This document shows, piece after piece, positions 24,832 to 33,416 of a stretch of 33,579 nucleotides of DNA. A program made the translations under genes and the position numbers. Within the stretch, counting starts at the first letter, position 1. Every line of letters starts with the position of its first letter. The notes under the pieces were generated by a model that ran no database searches, was not told the DNA's origin, and saw nothing but the letters and a program-made list of their open reading frames with translations. Source of the DNA: Gammaproteobacteria bacterium (GTDB taxonomy: Bacteria; Pseudomonadota; Gammaproteobacteria; Pseudomonadales; Azotimanducaceae); the NCBI GenBank assembly GCA_009837725.1, contig VXSY01000175.1:1-33579 (forward strand), given 5' to 3'.

Positions 24832-25880
24832 CCTCCTAGGTAGCCGGCAACGGCGTTGGCGTCGCCGCGATAGACGATGCGATCCTGCTTGGCGGCGATC
24901 TGGTAGTCGTACATGGGGTCGTAGTAATCGGTCAAAAGGCGGCGGATCCACTGGCGGTGGAGGTCGGGGTCGCCTTGGCTGAGGGCATTGGTGAGGAGTT
25001 CGCCGATCTCTTGGTGACGGGTGCCGCCGAGGCGCTTGCGGATGCGGGCGAAGGATGCCGGCAGATGTTCGTGCGGATTCGGGGCTTCGAGGACGTATTC
25101 GGTGAGGATGTTCTCCACGCGGGTTTCTAGGCTTGCCTCGATGACGACGATGGGCGCGGCCTGCATGGCTTGGTACAACGTCGCTGGAACGGCGAGACGG
25201 CCGATTTGGCGGCTCTCGTCCTCGAGCGCAACAGTGGTGCCCGGCGCGGATAGCCGTAGCATTTCCACCGCCAGGGCATTCTCGAACCCGACGGGTGGCG
25301 GCTGAGGGGAAGGTTGCTCGCCGAAGGCGGAGCCGCGGTGATTGGCGAGGCGTTCGAGGTCGATGCTTGCCGGGGCGTGGGCAAGCACGGCGGTTTTGCC
25401 GGAGCCGGTGCGGCCGCCGACGACGATGAGCTTCAGGGAGGCGGCTGCCTCATCGATGGTGCGAAGGCAAAACTGCCGCAGTGACTTGAAGCCGCCTTCG
25501 ACCCGGGGCACGGAGGTGCCCGCTTCGGCCAGCCACGCTTGGGCGATGCGCGAGCGCAGGCCGCCGCGGGCGCAGTAGAGGGTGCATTGGGGATGGCTGT
25601 GTGCGAAAGCCGCCCATGCTTCGATGCGGGTGGCACGGACATCGCCGCTCACCAGTTCCTCGCCGAGGGCCACCGCCGCTTGCTGGCCGCGCTGGCGATA
25701 GCGTGTGCCTACGGCCGCACGCTCGGAGTCGTTCAGGATGGGTAGGTTGACAGCGCTTGGTAGTGCGCCCTTGGCGAACTCGACCGGTGCTCGAACGTCG
25801 ATGAAGCCGGCTCCGGAGCGTAGCAGGGCACCGTGGTCGGCTGCGACCGCGTTACGGGATGTTTTCGCTGATGGTTTCAC
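24807..25880 (-). CDS. mnmH: tRNA 2-selenouridine synthase
   Basis: A 357-residue protein with an N-terminal rhodanese domain (FIDVRAPVEFAKGALPSAVN; active Cys103 in LYCARGGLRSR) and a C-terminal P-loop domain (VVGGRTGSGKTAVL, 153-166; later EDESRQIGRLAVP). This domain pair is specific to MnmH/SelU, which replaces sulfur by selenium in the wobble 2-thiouridine of Lys, Glu and Gln tRNAs, through a geranylated intermediate. It needs selenophosphate, but selD is not in this window. The start is probably a GTG that overlaps the upstream lipoprotein gene by 29 bp. The C-terminal codons (GCVVEVAR) lie in the dispersed repeat. Confidence 0.9.
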   Translation of the reverse strand: MKPSAKTSRNAVAADHGALLRSGAGFIDVRAPVEFAKGALPSAVNLPILNDSERAAVGTRYRQRGQQAAVALGEELVSGDVRATRIEAWAAFAHSHPQCTLYCARGGLRSRIAQAWLAEAGTSVPRVEGGFKSLRQFCLRTIDEAAASLKLIVVGGRTGSGKTAVLAHAPASIDLERLANHRGSAFGEQPSPQPPPVGFENALAVEMLRLSAPGTTVALEDESRQIGRLAVPATLYQAMQAAPIVVIEASLETRVENILTEYVLEAPNPHEHLPASFARIRKRLGGTRHQEIGELLTNALSQGDPDLHRQWIRRLLTDYYDPMYDYQIAAKQDRIVYRGDANAVAGYLGGCVVEVAR

Positions 25881-27564
25881 CGGCGCGGAACGCCTCCAAG
25901 TGCTGCTGCAACACGGCAAGCACAGTGGTTTCCTCGCGCCGCCGCGCCTGTTCGAGGGCTCGCTCTTGCAGGTCGATGGCGCGGTCGAAGTTGCCGTTGG
26001 CGGCGTGGGCTGCGGCCCATGTGTCGAGAAAGGCCGGTGACTCGCGGGCGGCGTCGCTGGCTGACATCACTCGTTCCATGATCCTGAGGGCATAGCGTTC
26101 GTCGCGCAGCTTGCCCAAGTGGCTCACCGTCAGCGTCCAAGCCACCTCGTTGACGATGTCGGGGTCATCCGGGGCGATGCTCACGGCATTGCGAAACCAG
26201 AGCCGAGCGCGCTGGTAGTTGCGCGAGACGTGCACGCCCCGAGCGTAGAGCGCAGCGATGAGCAGCATCGCCTGGGGGTTTTCTTCCTGCGCCACTTCGC
26301 GCAGCCAGCGCCATGCTTGGCCCGTGAACTCGCGCTCGACGTCCTCGGCCATCAGGAAGCGAGCGTATTGCAGCTTTGCCACCACATCGCCGGTGTCGGC
26401 GGCGCGCACCCAGTAGCGTTCCGAAGCGTCGTAGTCGCGGTCCAGCAGTTGGCCGGCGGCGTAGGCGTTGGCGAGGAAGACCATCGCTTCGGTGTTGCCG
26501 TTGTCGGCTGCCTTGTCGAGCAGTTCCAGGCCCTCGTCCACCATGCCGCCGCCGTAGAAGCCGCCGACGTAGAGCGCGCCGAGCCCGGCCATCGCCTCGT
26601 CGGAGCCGGCCGCGACAGCCATCAGGTAATGGTCCTCGGCCTTCTCCAGCGACGCGTCGCGGCTTTCGGCGGTGCCCGTGAATGCCTCGGAGCGGTGCAT
26701 CTGCGCGAGGATCAGTGTGGCGACGAGATTGCCGCCCTTGGAGGCTGGCACGAGCCAGGTTGCCGCTTCCTCGAAGCGCTCTTCGCGGGCAAGCGAATAG
26801 CCGACGAACACCTGTGCGGCGGAGTCGCCCCGCTGCATGGCGAGGAAGAGATTGACGATGCCGAAACTCACGTTCCCCCCGCCATGGCGAGCGGGTGGGG
26901 CGCCCCGCTGGACTTCTGCCGGCGTCGCTTCCATTTGGCGGCTGGCGTCCGCCTGCACACGGCGATAGAACCGCTCGAGATCGAAGGCGCGGTAGGCCGG
27001 CGGCTGTTCGTCCTTGCGGGCGAGGATCTGCAGCACGAAGGGGTCATCGTCGGTGCTGACGTACATCGAGCCGATGGGCGACTCGCCCCTGGCCAGCAAG
27101 AACGCTCTTGCCTCCATGGCGGAGATCACTTGATAGGGATCGGACGGCGTTCCGACAGCGGAGGATTCGATGGCCTCCTGCACCGCGCTGCCCCAGCGTA
27201 CGTGCGTCGCCGCGTCGTCCGGCGCCTCGACGCGCTGGTAGAACGTCTCCATCGCGAGGTGACCGGCGAGGCTGCCGAAATAGATGTCGAGGATGGCGGA
27301 ACCGACGGCACCCAGGCGCAGCGGCTCGTCCGCGAGCAGGTTAAGCGCTTCGGCTTCTAGTTCCTCGAGCCGAGGCCGCTGCTCCTCCACGTTCGGCTGT
27401 GCCAGCCACGCCTCGCGCAATGCCTCGGGATCGAAATCCGCGCCTTCGGCGATGGCACCCACCATGTCCGTGTACGGCACTGGCGCCAACAACATGCAGC
27501 CGGACAAGGTCGTCACGACGACGGCCAGCATCGCGCTCGGTAGAACTGATCGGACGCGTTCCAT
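25852..27564 (-). CDS. Lipoprotein with Sel1/TPR-like repeats
   Basis: A 570-residue predicted lipoprotein. The N-terminus MERVRSVLPSAMLAVVVTTL ends in lipobox LSGC with Cys23, which should be lipidated. After an acidic region of about 200 residues come Sel1/TPR-like helical repeats (for example AMAGLGALYVGGFYGGGMVD, AMVFLANAYAAGQLLDRDYD and AMLLIAALYARGVHVSRNYQ), then TPR-like helices near the C-terminus. Such proteins act as scaffolds for envelope complexes; no specific partner is visible. The ATG at 27564 fits the signal peptide, while the track start 42 codons upstream lies near the repeat cluster. The gene's end overlaps mnmH, so the two are likely co-transcribed. Confidence 0.85.
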   Translation of the reverse strand: MERVRSVLPSAMLAVVVTTLSGCMLLAPVPYTDMVGAIAEGADFDPEALREAWLAQPNVEEQRPRLEELEAEALNLLADEPLRLGAVGSAILDIYFGSLAGHLAMETFYQRVEAPDDAATHVRWGSAVQEAIESSAVGTPSDPYQVISAMEARAFLLARGESPIGSMYVSTDDDPFVLQILARKDEQPPAYRAFDLERFYRRVQADASRQMEATPAEVQRGAPPARHGGGNVSFGIVNLFLAMQRGDSAAQVFVGYSLAREERFEEAATWLVPASKGGNLVATLILAQMHRSEAFTGTAESRDASLEKAEDHYLMAVAAGSDEAMAGLGALYVGGFYGGGMVDEGLELLDKAADNGNTEAMVFLANAYAAGQLLDRDYDASERYWVRAADTGDVVAKLQYARFLMAEDVEREFTGQAWRWLREVAQEENPQAMLLIAALYARGVHVSRNYQRARLWFRNAVSIAPDDPDIVNEVAWTLTVSHLGKLRDERYALRIMERVMSASDAARESPAFLDTWAAAHAANGNFDRAIDLQERALEQARRREETTVLAVLQQHLEAFRAGETISENIP

Positions 27565-28070
27565 GCGGCTCCGAACGGGAAGGATCGAACCGGACGACTC
27601 TATCAGCCTGTCGGATTTGGCGCGGGCCTCTGGACGGAGGGCGTCCCGCCCTCCAAGCGTGCCGAAGGCGCACGCAGCGGAGCCGGCCAAGCCACCGCAG
27701 CATGCGTCCCAGACAATGCCAACAAGGCGCCAGCCTCAAACAACGCCACCAACGCGAGGAAGCCTGTCGGACATAGCCCGGGCCTCTGTGGAGGGCGGGA
27801 CGCCCTCCCTCCGGGTCCCCGTCCCCTTGATGTTTCTGGCGCTAGTGCATGACAAAGCGGCCTTCGGAGGGAAGGCATCCTGCCTTCCCTAGCACCGACA
27901 GGCGCTTTGCTATTGCAGGTCGCGGTCAGCGCGCACGAGGGCGCACCGACCGTTGCTTTGCAACTACTGGTCTACGGATTCGCTGACGCTCACCCGCAGG
28001 CTAGGAGCCCCCAGGCTTCGCCGTCGGTTATGCTCGGCATCCGCAACATCTTTCGAGGGTGATCGAGCCG
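27565..28070. other. Repeat-filled intergenic region between lipoprotein gene and msrA
   Basis: No real gene is visible in this 506-bp divergent gap. The first two thirds hold a cluster of palindromes with outward-facing GCCTGTCGG ends, described separately. The remainder (27905-28058) shows no clear promoter or structure, though the divergent promoters for the lipoprotein and msrA should lie in this gap. Confidence 0.6.
27605..27904. repeat. Palindrome cluster bounded by inverted GCCTGTCGG (MITE-like or REP cluster)
   Basis: The segment AGCCTGTCGGA...CGGGCCTCTG occurs twice, at 27605 and 27761, each followed by a GGAGGGCG/CGCCCTCC palindrome (27636-27654 and 27790-27808). A third stem, AGGGAAGGC/GCCTTCCCT, lies at 27868-27890. 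The region ends with CCGACAGGC (27895-27903), the inverse of the opening GCCTGTCGG. This gives 9-bp terminal inverted repeats around nested hairpins, with no transposase. Confidence 0.68.
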
Positions 28071-28730
28071 ATGGGATTGATGCACAAGCTGAGACTGCCG
28101 GGACCCGGAGAAACGTTGCCCGGGCGCAGCATCGAGATGCCGGTGCCGCCGATGCATTTCGTCAATGGTGCGGGCATGAAGCCGCCGTTTCCGGAGGGCA
28201 GCGAGACCATTCTTGTCGGCATGGGTTGCTTTTGGGGCCCGGAGCGCAAGTTCTGGCAGACGTCCGGAGTCATCACGACGGCGGTTGGCTACGCCGCGGG
28301 CTCGACGCCGAATCCGGCCTACGAAGAGGTTTGTTCCGGCCTCACCGGCCACAACGAGGTTGTCTTGGCCGTGTTCGACCCCGAGGTGGTTCGGTATGAG
28401 CAACTGCTGAAGGTGTTCTGGGAAGGACACGACCCGACCCAGGGGATGCGACAGGGCAACGACCTCGGCACGCAGTACCGCTCCGGCATCTACACCTACG
28501 GCGAGAAGCAGCGGGCCCTCGCCCTCGCTTCGCGCACGGCCTATCAGGCTGCGCTTGAGCGGGCCGGCTACGGCGAAATCACCACGGAAATCCAGGACGC
28601 GCCGAAGTTCTACTACGCCGAGCACTACCACCAGCAGTATCTCGCCAAGGTTCCGCACGGCTACTGCGGCATGGACGGCACCGGCGTCGCGTGCGACATC
28701 GCCCCCTTGGCGGAGTTGGTGGTGGCGTAA
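28071..28730 (+). CDS. msrA: Peptide methionine-S-sulfoxide reductase A
   Basis: A 219-residue MsrA similar to the E. coli enzyme, including its N-terminal extension ([20 protein letters not shown]). It repairs methionine-S-sulfoxide in oxidised proteins. The catalytic Cys53 is in [14 protein letters not shown], and both resolving cysteines are in [14 protein letters not shown]. The substrate-pocket block [18 protein letters not shown] is intact. I chose the ATG at 28071, with GAGGG 11 bases upstream; a GTG four codons earlier is possible. It stands alone, flanked by repeat-bearing DNA on both sides. Confidence 0.95.
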   Translation: MGLMHKLRLPGPGETLPGRSIEMPVPPMHFVNGAGMKPPFPEGSETILVGMGCFWGPERKFWQTSGVITTAVGYAAGSTPNPAYEEVCSGLTGHNEVVLAVFDPEVVRYEQLLKVFWEGHDPTQGMRQGNDLGTQYRSGIYTYGEKQRALALASRTAYQAALERAGYGEITTEIQDAPKFYYAEHYHQQYLAKVPHGYCGMDGTGVACDIAPLAELVVA

Positions 28731-28753
28731 AGCACCCTCTCCGCTCAACCTCC

Positions 28754-28769
28754 CGAGCGGCGCCGCTCG
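28754..28769. repeat. 16-bp GC palindrome after msrA
   Basis: CGAGCGGCGCCGCTCG is a perfect palindrome 24 bp after the msrA stop. It could fold into a hairpin in the transcript, but no T-run follows, so a role in termination is uncertain. Confidence 0.5.
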
Positions 28770-28780
28770 CGGAAACCCGT

Positions 28781-28834
28781 CCGTCACTCCCCCCCTCGCG
28801 GGGGAGTCGAAAAAAAGCGTCCTCGCATTTTCTC
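28781..28834. repeat. Dispersed repeat, GAGAAA..GCGAGGA...CGACTCCCCC family, copy 2 (inverted)
   Basis: On the plus strand an ACTCCCCC/GGGGGAGT stem is followed by CGAAAAAAAGCGTCC and TTTTCTC. Read on the minus strand this becomes GCGAGGACGC followed by seven T's. That could terminate the minus-strand zinc-ribbon gene about 55 bp upstream. The sequence order matches the copy at 14898 in opposite orientation. Confidence 0.6.
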
Positions 28835-28888
28835 GGAGGGGGGCTAGCTGCCGCCAGTCCCCCTCGCCCAATAAAGGGCTCGCCTATG

Positions 28889-29083
28889 TCAGGAGAGTTC
28901 CGTCTTCTTGGCGCCGCAGCGGGAGCAGATGAAGATGGTGACGAGGCGGCCCTTGTGCACGGTGAAGGGAGCGGATTGGTCGATTTCCCACTTGTGGCGG
29001 CCGATTCGGCACAGCGTTTTGCCGGCCGCGGCGTCGCGGCGGCTCTGGCGACGGCGCTTGGCGAGTGAGATGACTTCCGACAT
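28889..29083 (-). CDS. Small zinc-ribbon-like hypothetical protein
   Basis: A 64-residue basic protein, [20 protein letters not shown] followed by [15 protein letters not shown] and [15 protein letters not shown]. The C...H and CSRC ligands suggest a single zinc ribbon, and the Arg/Lys-rich N-terminus suggests nucleic-acid or ribosome binding; both are inference. The LCRxGRHKW...C.RCG pattern recalls small uncharacterised zinc-binding proteins of phages and proteobacteria. The ATG is chosen because the region upstream has no coding character. It is divergent from the alpha/beta hydrolase gene. Confidence 0.68.
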   Translation of the reverse strand: MSEVISLAKRRRQSRRDAAAGKTLCRIGRHKWEIDQSAPFTVHKGRLVTIFICSRCGAKKTELS

Positions 29084-29209
29084 GCGCCGATTGTAGCCGC
29101 GAGGCGTCGTTGCACATCCGGTGCGCGTCAACTCACGACGCGTGGGGTTGCATTCCGTACAATCTCGCGCATTACGCCGCCCGTGCAGCAAGTTGAGCCA
29201 AGCCGGACC

Positions 29210-30094
29210 ATGGACGAAGCCGACAACCCCACCTCGCACAGCTACTTTTCACAGCGCTTGCGCCTGCACTACCTCGATTGGGGGAACGACGAGGCGCCGC
29301 ACATGCTGCTCATCCACGGCATCCACGACCATTGCCACACTTGGGACTGGATGGCGCAGGCGCTGCGGGAGCGCTACCACGTCGTGGCGCCGGACCTGCG
29401 CGGCCACGGCGATTCCGAGTGGAGCCGAGGTAGTTCCTACTCCTGGCTCGAGTACGTGCAGGACATTGCCCAGCTCGTACGGCAGCAGAAGCTCGCGCCG
29501 TTGACGGTGGTTTCCCATTCGATGGGGGGCAGCATCGGGGCGCTCTACGCCGGCACCTTCCCCGATGCCGTGGACAAGCTCGTCATCATCGAGGGCGTTG
29601 GCCTCTATCCGAGCCGGTTCGGCAGCGACCCAGCGGCTCGCCTCGCGCAGTGGATTCGTTCCAACCACGCGCTGGCGGGACGGGTGCCGAGGCGCTATGG
29701 ACGACTCGAAGACGCCTACCAGCGAATGCAGGAGATGAACCCGCACCTCAGCCCCGATCAGGCGAGCCACCTCACCATCCACGGCAGCAGCCAGAACGAG
29801 GACGGCACCTACACCTGGAAATTCGACAACTACACCCACACGCGCAGCCCATACGACATCCCCAACCAGGATGTCGCGGCGCTGTGGGAACGCATCGAAT
29901 GCCCGGTTCTCATCGTCAACTCCCGCGAGGGCTATCCGCACCGCATTGGCCAGAACGGAACCGTCCGGCATTTCCGCAACGTGGAACTCGTGGAGGTGGA
30001 CGACGCCGGGCACTGGACGCACCATGACCAACTCGCCCGCTGCATCGAGGTGGTTGGGAGCTTCCTGGACGTGCCGCTCGCAACCGAAGTGTGA
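29210..30094 (+). CDS. Alpha/beta-hydrolase fold protein
   Basis: A 294-residue alpha/beta hydrolase. The oxyanion region is MLLIHGIHDHCHTWDWM, then VVAPDLRGHGDSEWS, the nucleophile elbow is VVSHSMGGSIG with Ser104, and the catalytic His is in DDAGHWTHHD (about 268). Family members are esterases, C-C hydrolases or dehalogenases; substrate is unknown. The Ser nucleophile argues against haloalkane dehalogenase. The ATG at 29210 fits the fold; a GTG nine codons upstream is possible. The double CoA-transferase follows after about 41 bp, so the pair may handle one acyl-CoA or ester substrate. Confidence 0.88.
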   Translation: MDEADNPTSHSYFSQRLRLHYLDWGNDEAPHMLLIHGIHDHCHTWDWMAQALRERYHVVAPDLRGHGDSEWSRGSSYSWLEYVQDIAQLVRQQKLAPLTVVSHSMGGSIGALYAGTFPDAVDKLVIIEGVGLYPSRFGSDPAARLAQWIRSNHALAGRVPRRYGRLEDAYQRMQEMNPHLSPDQASHLTIHGSSQNEDGTYTWKFDNYTHTRSPYDIPNQDVAALWERIECPVLIVNSREGYPHRIGQNGTVRHFRNVELVEVDDAGHWTHHDQLARCIEVVGSFLDVPLATEV

Positions 30095-30135
30095 AGCGTG
30101 ACGGGCGGCCCGTGACAGGCACAAAGGATCGGTCG

Positions 30136-32532
30136 ATGACACTCGGCGGGCTTCGCGTGCTCGACGTGGGCAATCGGCCTTCCACCGCGTGGTGTTCGCG
30201 CCTGCTGGCAGACTACGGCGCCGAGGTGCTTGCGGTGGAGCCGCCGGAAGGACACCCGCTGCGCCAGCATCCACCGTTCGCCGCCGACGGGGACAGCGTG
30301 GCGGCGCGTTACTTTCTCGCGAACAAGAGCTCGGCGTTGCCGGCCGAGCGTGAAAGGCTGCTCTCGGAAGCGGACGTGATCGTCACCGACGAGCTGGACG
30401 CTGCCAAGCTGCGCCAGCGGTTCCCCCGAGCCATCGTCTGCGCCATCACGCCGCATGGCTTGACGGGCGAGTTTCGGCAGCGGGCCGGCAACGCATTGAC
30501 GGCCTATGCCGGGTCTAGTTGGGCGCACGTCAACGGCATTGCCGGTCGGCCGCCGCTGAAAGGCAGTGGCTATCAGGCGTCGTACCAAGCCGGCACGCTC
30601 GGCTTTGGCAGCATCGTAAGTGCGCTCTTGGCGCCAGAAGCGAAGGCCGGCGTCGGCGAACTGATCGACATTTCCGAGCGTGAGGTGCTCGTCTCCACCT
30701 CGGCGCCAGCGCCGCTGCGCTACCAGTACTCGGGCACCGTGTGGGAGCGGCGCAAGACCGTCACCATGAACGATGGCCCCGTGCCGGTGCGCGACGGCCA
30801 TTTCGCCTTGCCGCTGTCGCGTCCGGCGTTCTGGGAAAAGGCGATGAACCTTCTGGGGTTGCCGGACCTTGCCGTGGATCCGGAACTGCGCGAGCCCGGC
30901 ATCCGGGTGAAGTTCGCGGATCGCTTTGCAAGCCGGGTGCAGGAGGCGATGGCGAAGTGGAATCGAGCGGAGCTGTTCGATGCCCTTGGGCGGCTGCGCG
31001 TGATTGCCGGGCCGGTGCTGCGGATGGACGAATTGGCGGAGAACCCGCAGTTCTTGGCGCGGGGTTTTTTCCGTCGCGTCAAAGCCGAGGGCGGCGAGGG
31101 CGCGGAACCATCCAAGGCAACTCCGCGCTACCCAGGCCCGTTCGCGCGCATGTCGGCGACGGATTGGGCGCTGCGACGGGTAATGCCCGCGATCGGCGGC
31201 GATTCCGGTGGCTTCACCGAACGTGGCGACGGCTTCGCTGCCGGGACACGCCCCAGACCACCTGGCGACGACAGCCGGCGCGGCCCGCTCTCAGGCTATC
31301 GCGGCCTCGTGCTCACCCAGGCGTGGGCGGGCACCTATGCCACCCAGATGCTCGCCTTGCTCGGCGCAGACGTGATTCAGCTCGAAACCCGCAGCCGTCT
31401 CGACAGTTGGCGCGGCACCTACCGCAATCCGATTCCCCGCGCATTGCAGGGGCGCCCCGAAGCCAAGCACGCCTGGAACTGCAATCCGCTCTACAACTCC
31501 GTGAACCTGAACAAGCGCTGCATCACGGTGGACCTGACCCGGGAGGAGGGCATCGACATCTTCCGCAGCTTGCTGCCGCAGATGGACTTCGTGGCGGAGA
31601 ATTTCTCGCCCCGCGTCATGGGCAATTTCGGGCTCGACTACGAGGCCCTCTGTCGCATCAAGCCGGATGTCGTGATGGCAAGCCTCTCTGCCTATGGCGC
31701 CACCGGGCCTTGGGCGGGCGTGCCGGGTATCGGCGGCACCATCGAGCCGTCGTCGGGCATGTCGGCCCTGCTCGGCTATCCGGGCGGGGCGCCGCTCAAT
31801 TCGGGTCAGATGTATCCCGACCCCGTGGCCGGCATCTGCGGCTTTGCGGCGATCGCCCTCGCGCTCTTGCACCGCGAGCGCACGGGCGAAGGGCAGTACA
31901 TCGACCTCTCGATGCAGGAAGCGAACTTCACCTTCATCGGCGACGCCTGGCTCGAATACGAACTCACCGGCAAGGTGCGCGGGCCACTCGGCAACCGCCA
32001 CCCGCAGCACGCACCGCACGCCGTGTATCCGACACGGCGGGCAGCCGATGGCGCCGACCAATGGATCGCAATCGCGACCGAAAGCGATGCCGACTTCACC
32101 GCGCTAGCGGATGTTCTCGACATGGGCGAGGTGGGTGAATGGGCCACCGCTCAAGCCCGCAAGGCACGCGAGGATGAACTCGATCAACGAATCGCCTCCC
32201 TCACGGCGCTGCGTGACAAGCAAGAGCTCGAAGCGGCCTTGGTGCACCGAGGCGTTCCGGCTGCGGCGGTGTTGGACCCCGCCGAGATCGTCCGCGACGA
32301 AGTGCTGAAGGAGCGGGGCCACATGGTCGCCGTGGAGCATCCCGAAGCCGGAACCGCATGGCAGTCGGGCCTGCCGGCAAAACTGACCCAGGCCCCCGGC
32401 GGCGTCACGCACCATGCACCCCTGCAAGGCCAACATTCGTGGGAGGTCTTCCGCGACCTCTTGGGCATGAGCCGACCCCGCTACGAGGAACTTTGCGCGA
32501 TGGGCATCACGGGCAAGGGCGCGGTGGACTAG
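30136..32532 (+). CDS. Double-length CaiB/BaiF CoA-transferase family protein (tandem fusion)
   Basis: A 798-residue protein made of two CaiB/BaiF units (about 1-370 and 400-798), each with its own N-terminal Rossmann start (GGLRVLDVGNRPSTAWCSRL; YRGLVLTQAWAGTYATQMLA). Single-domain family members are about 400 residues and act as interlocked dimers, so this chain is a pseudo-dimer. The second half keeps the catalytic Asp (D562 in MYPDPVAGICGF). At the matching place the first half has YQASYQAGTLGF, with Ser149 where the Asp should be, so probably only one site is active. AAGGA eight bases before the ATG sets the start. The CoA donor and acid substrate are unknown. Confidence 0.9.
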   Translation: MTLGGLRVLDVGNRPSTAWCSRLLADYGAEVLAVEPPEGHPLRQHPPFAADGDSVAARYFLANKSSALPAERERLLSEADVIVTDELDAAKLRQRFPRAIVCAITPHGLTGEFRQRAGNALTAYAGSSWAHVNGIAGRPPLKGSGYQASYQAGTLGFGSIVSALLAPEAKAGVGELIDISEREVLVSTSAPAPLRYQYSGTVWERRKTVTMNDGPVPVRDGHFALPLSRPAFWEKAMNLLGLPDLAVDPELREPGIRVKFADRFASRVQEAMAKWNRAELFDALGRLRVIAGPVLRMDELAENPQFLARGFFRRVKAEGGEGAEPSKATPRYPGPFARMSATDWALRRVMPAIGGDSGGFTERGDGFAAGTRPRPPGDDSRRGPLSGYRGLVLTQAWAGTYATQMLALLGADVIQLETRSRLDSWRGTYRNPIPRALQGRPEAKHAWNCNPLYNSVNLNKRCITVDLTREEGIDIFRSLLPQMDFVAENFSPRVMGNFGLDYEALCRIKPDVVMASLSAYGATGPWAGVPGIGGTIEPSSGMSALLGYPGGAPLNSGQMYPDPVAGICGFAAIALALLHRERTGEGQYIDLSMQEANFTFIGDAWLEYELTGKVRGPLGNRHPQHAPHAVYPTRRAADGADQWIAIATESDADFTALADVLDMGEVGEWATAQARKAREDELDQRIASLTALRDKQELEAALVHRGVPAAAVLDPAEIVRDEVLKERGHMVAVEHPEAGTAWQSGLPAKLTQAPGGVTHHAPLQGQHSWEVFRDLLGMSRPRYEELCAMGITGKGAVD

Positions 32533-32634
32533 CGCCGCCAAACCCCTCGCTACGCTCGGCGTCTGGCCCCAGCCCCCACCTCCCTACGACCTCGCACCGC
32601 AGATTGCCACTCAAGTGGCCTTTCTACGGCGCAA
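32533..32634. repeat. Dispersed 103-bp repeat, copy B
   Basis: It starts one base after the double CoA-transferase stop. The first 52 bases match copy A at 24729 with one mismatch, in the same orientation. The second half diverges more but keeps a hairpin arm, and includes the near-palindrome GCCACTCAAGTGGC (32607-32620). It could fold at the 3' end of the transcript. The rest of the gap to 32741 shows nothing further. Confidence 0.82.
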
Positions 32635-32741
32635 GCTCGTAGCCTGCCGGACAAGGGCCCTTTGGGGCCTGAGCCACGCGGGAAGTGCGCGTTAGCAGCG
32701 GCGTATTCCTGGCGCTACGGCACGGCGTTCCCGCCGAACGT

Positions 32742-33416
32742 CTAGTTGGTGGCCCACCGCCGTACCAACGGCACAACGTCGGCTACGCACGACACCGCCG
32801 CGTCGTAGTCCCGCGGTCGGCCGTCAGGCCATGGCGCTCGCGCGATCCAGATTGTGCGCATCCCCGCACCGCGGCCGCCGGCGACATCGTGCTCGGGGCT
32901 GTCCCCAACCATCACGCAGCGCGACGGGTCGACGTCGAGCTGCGCGCAGGTCGCATGGAAGATCGCGGGGTCCGGCTTGCTGAGGCCAAGAACGCCCGAT
33001 ATCGCGACGTAGTCGGTCAGTCTGTCGAGACCGCTGTTTGCAACCTTGGCGGCCTGGCTGAGCTCCGAACCGTTGGTGACCAACGCCAGCTTGAGGGGCC
33101 GCAGCCGCCGGAGCGTCTCCCGAGCGTCCGGGAACAGGACGGGACAGTCCCACGCCGTCGTGCGATAGGCGTGCACGACTTCATCGGCAGTCTTGCCGAG
33201 ATCGAACCGGGTGGCGAGCCAGGTGTAGAGCCCCTCGGTCGGGCGCCGCCCACGTTGGTCGCGGTCCAGCACGGTCGCGACGAAGTCGGCCTCAGACACG
33301 TCGAGCGATGCCTCGCCATGGAGCCGCCGGGCAAAGCGCGCCACGGACCGCTCGCGCGCGTGGAGCGTCTCGTCAAGATCGAAGAGGACGGCTTCTATCT
33401 TGCTTGGCGCGTTCAT
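32742..33416 (-). CDS. HAD-superfamily hydrolase (phosphatase-like)
   Basis: A 224-residue HAD hydrolase with a helical cap. Motif I is VLFDLDETLHARE (D13, D15, T17), motif II is LALVTNGSELSQAAK, motif III has the Lys in GLSKPDPAIF, and motif IV is CVMVGDSPEHDVAGGRGAGM. These fit a phosphatase or haloacid-dehalogenase-type subfamily, close to YjjG/PynA-like nucleotidases, but the substrate cannot be fixed. I chose the ATG at 33416 over the track start 15 codons upstream because motif I should lie near the N-terminus. It converges with the CoA-transferase gene. Confidence 0.88.
   Translation of the reverse strand: MNAPSKIEAVLFDLDETLHARERSVARFARRLHGEASLDVSEADFVATVLDRDQRGRRPTEGLYTWLATRFDLGKTADEVVHAYRTTAWDCPVLFPDARETLRRLRPLKLALVTNGSELSQAAKVANSGLDRLTDYVAISGVLGLSKPDPAIFHATCAQLDVDPSRCVMVGDSPEHDVAGGRGAGMRTIWIARAPWPDGRPRDYDAAVSCVADVVPLVRRWATN

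Noticed and set aside
27605-27808. CRISPR-like direct repeats
   Set aside because: Only two diverged copies about 156 bp apart, each tied to a palindrome; no regular spacers.
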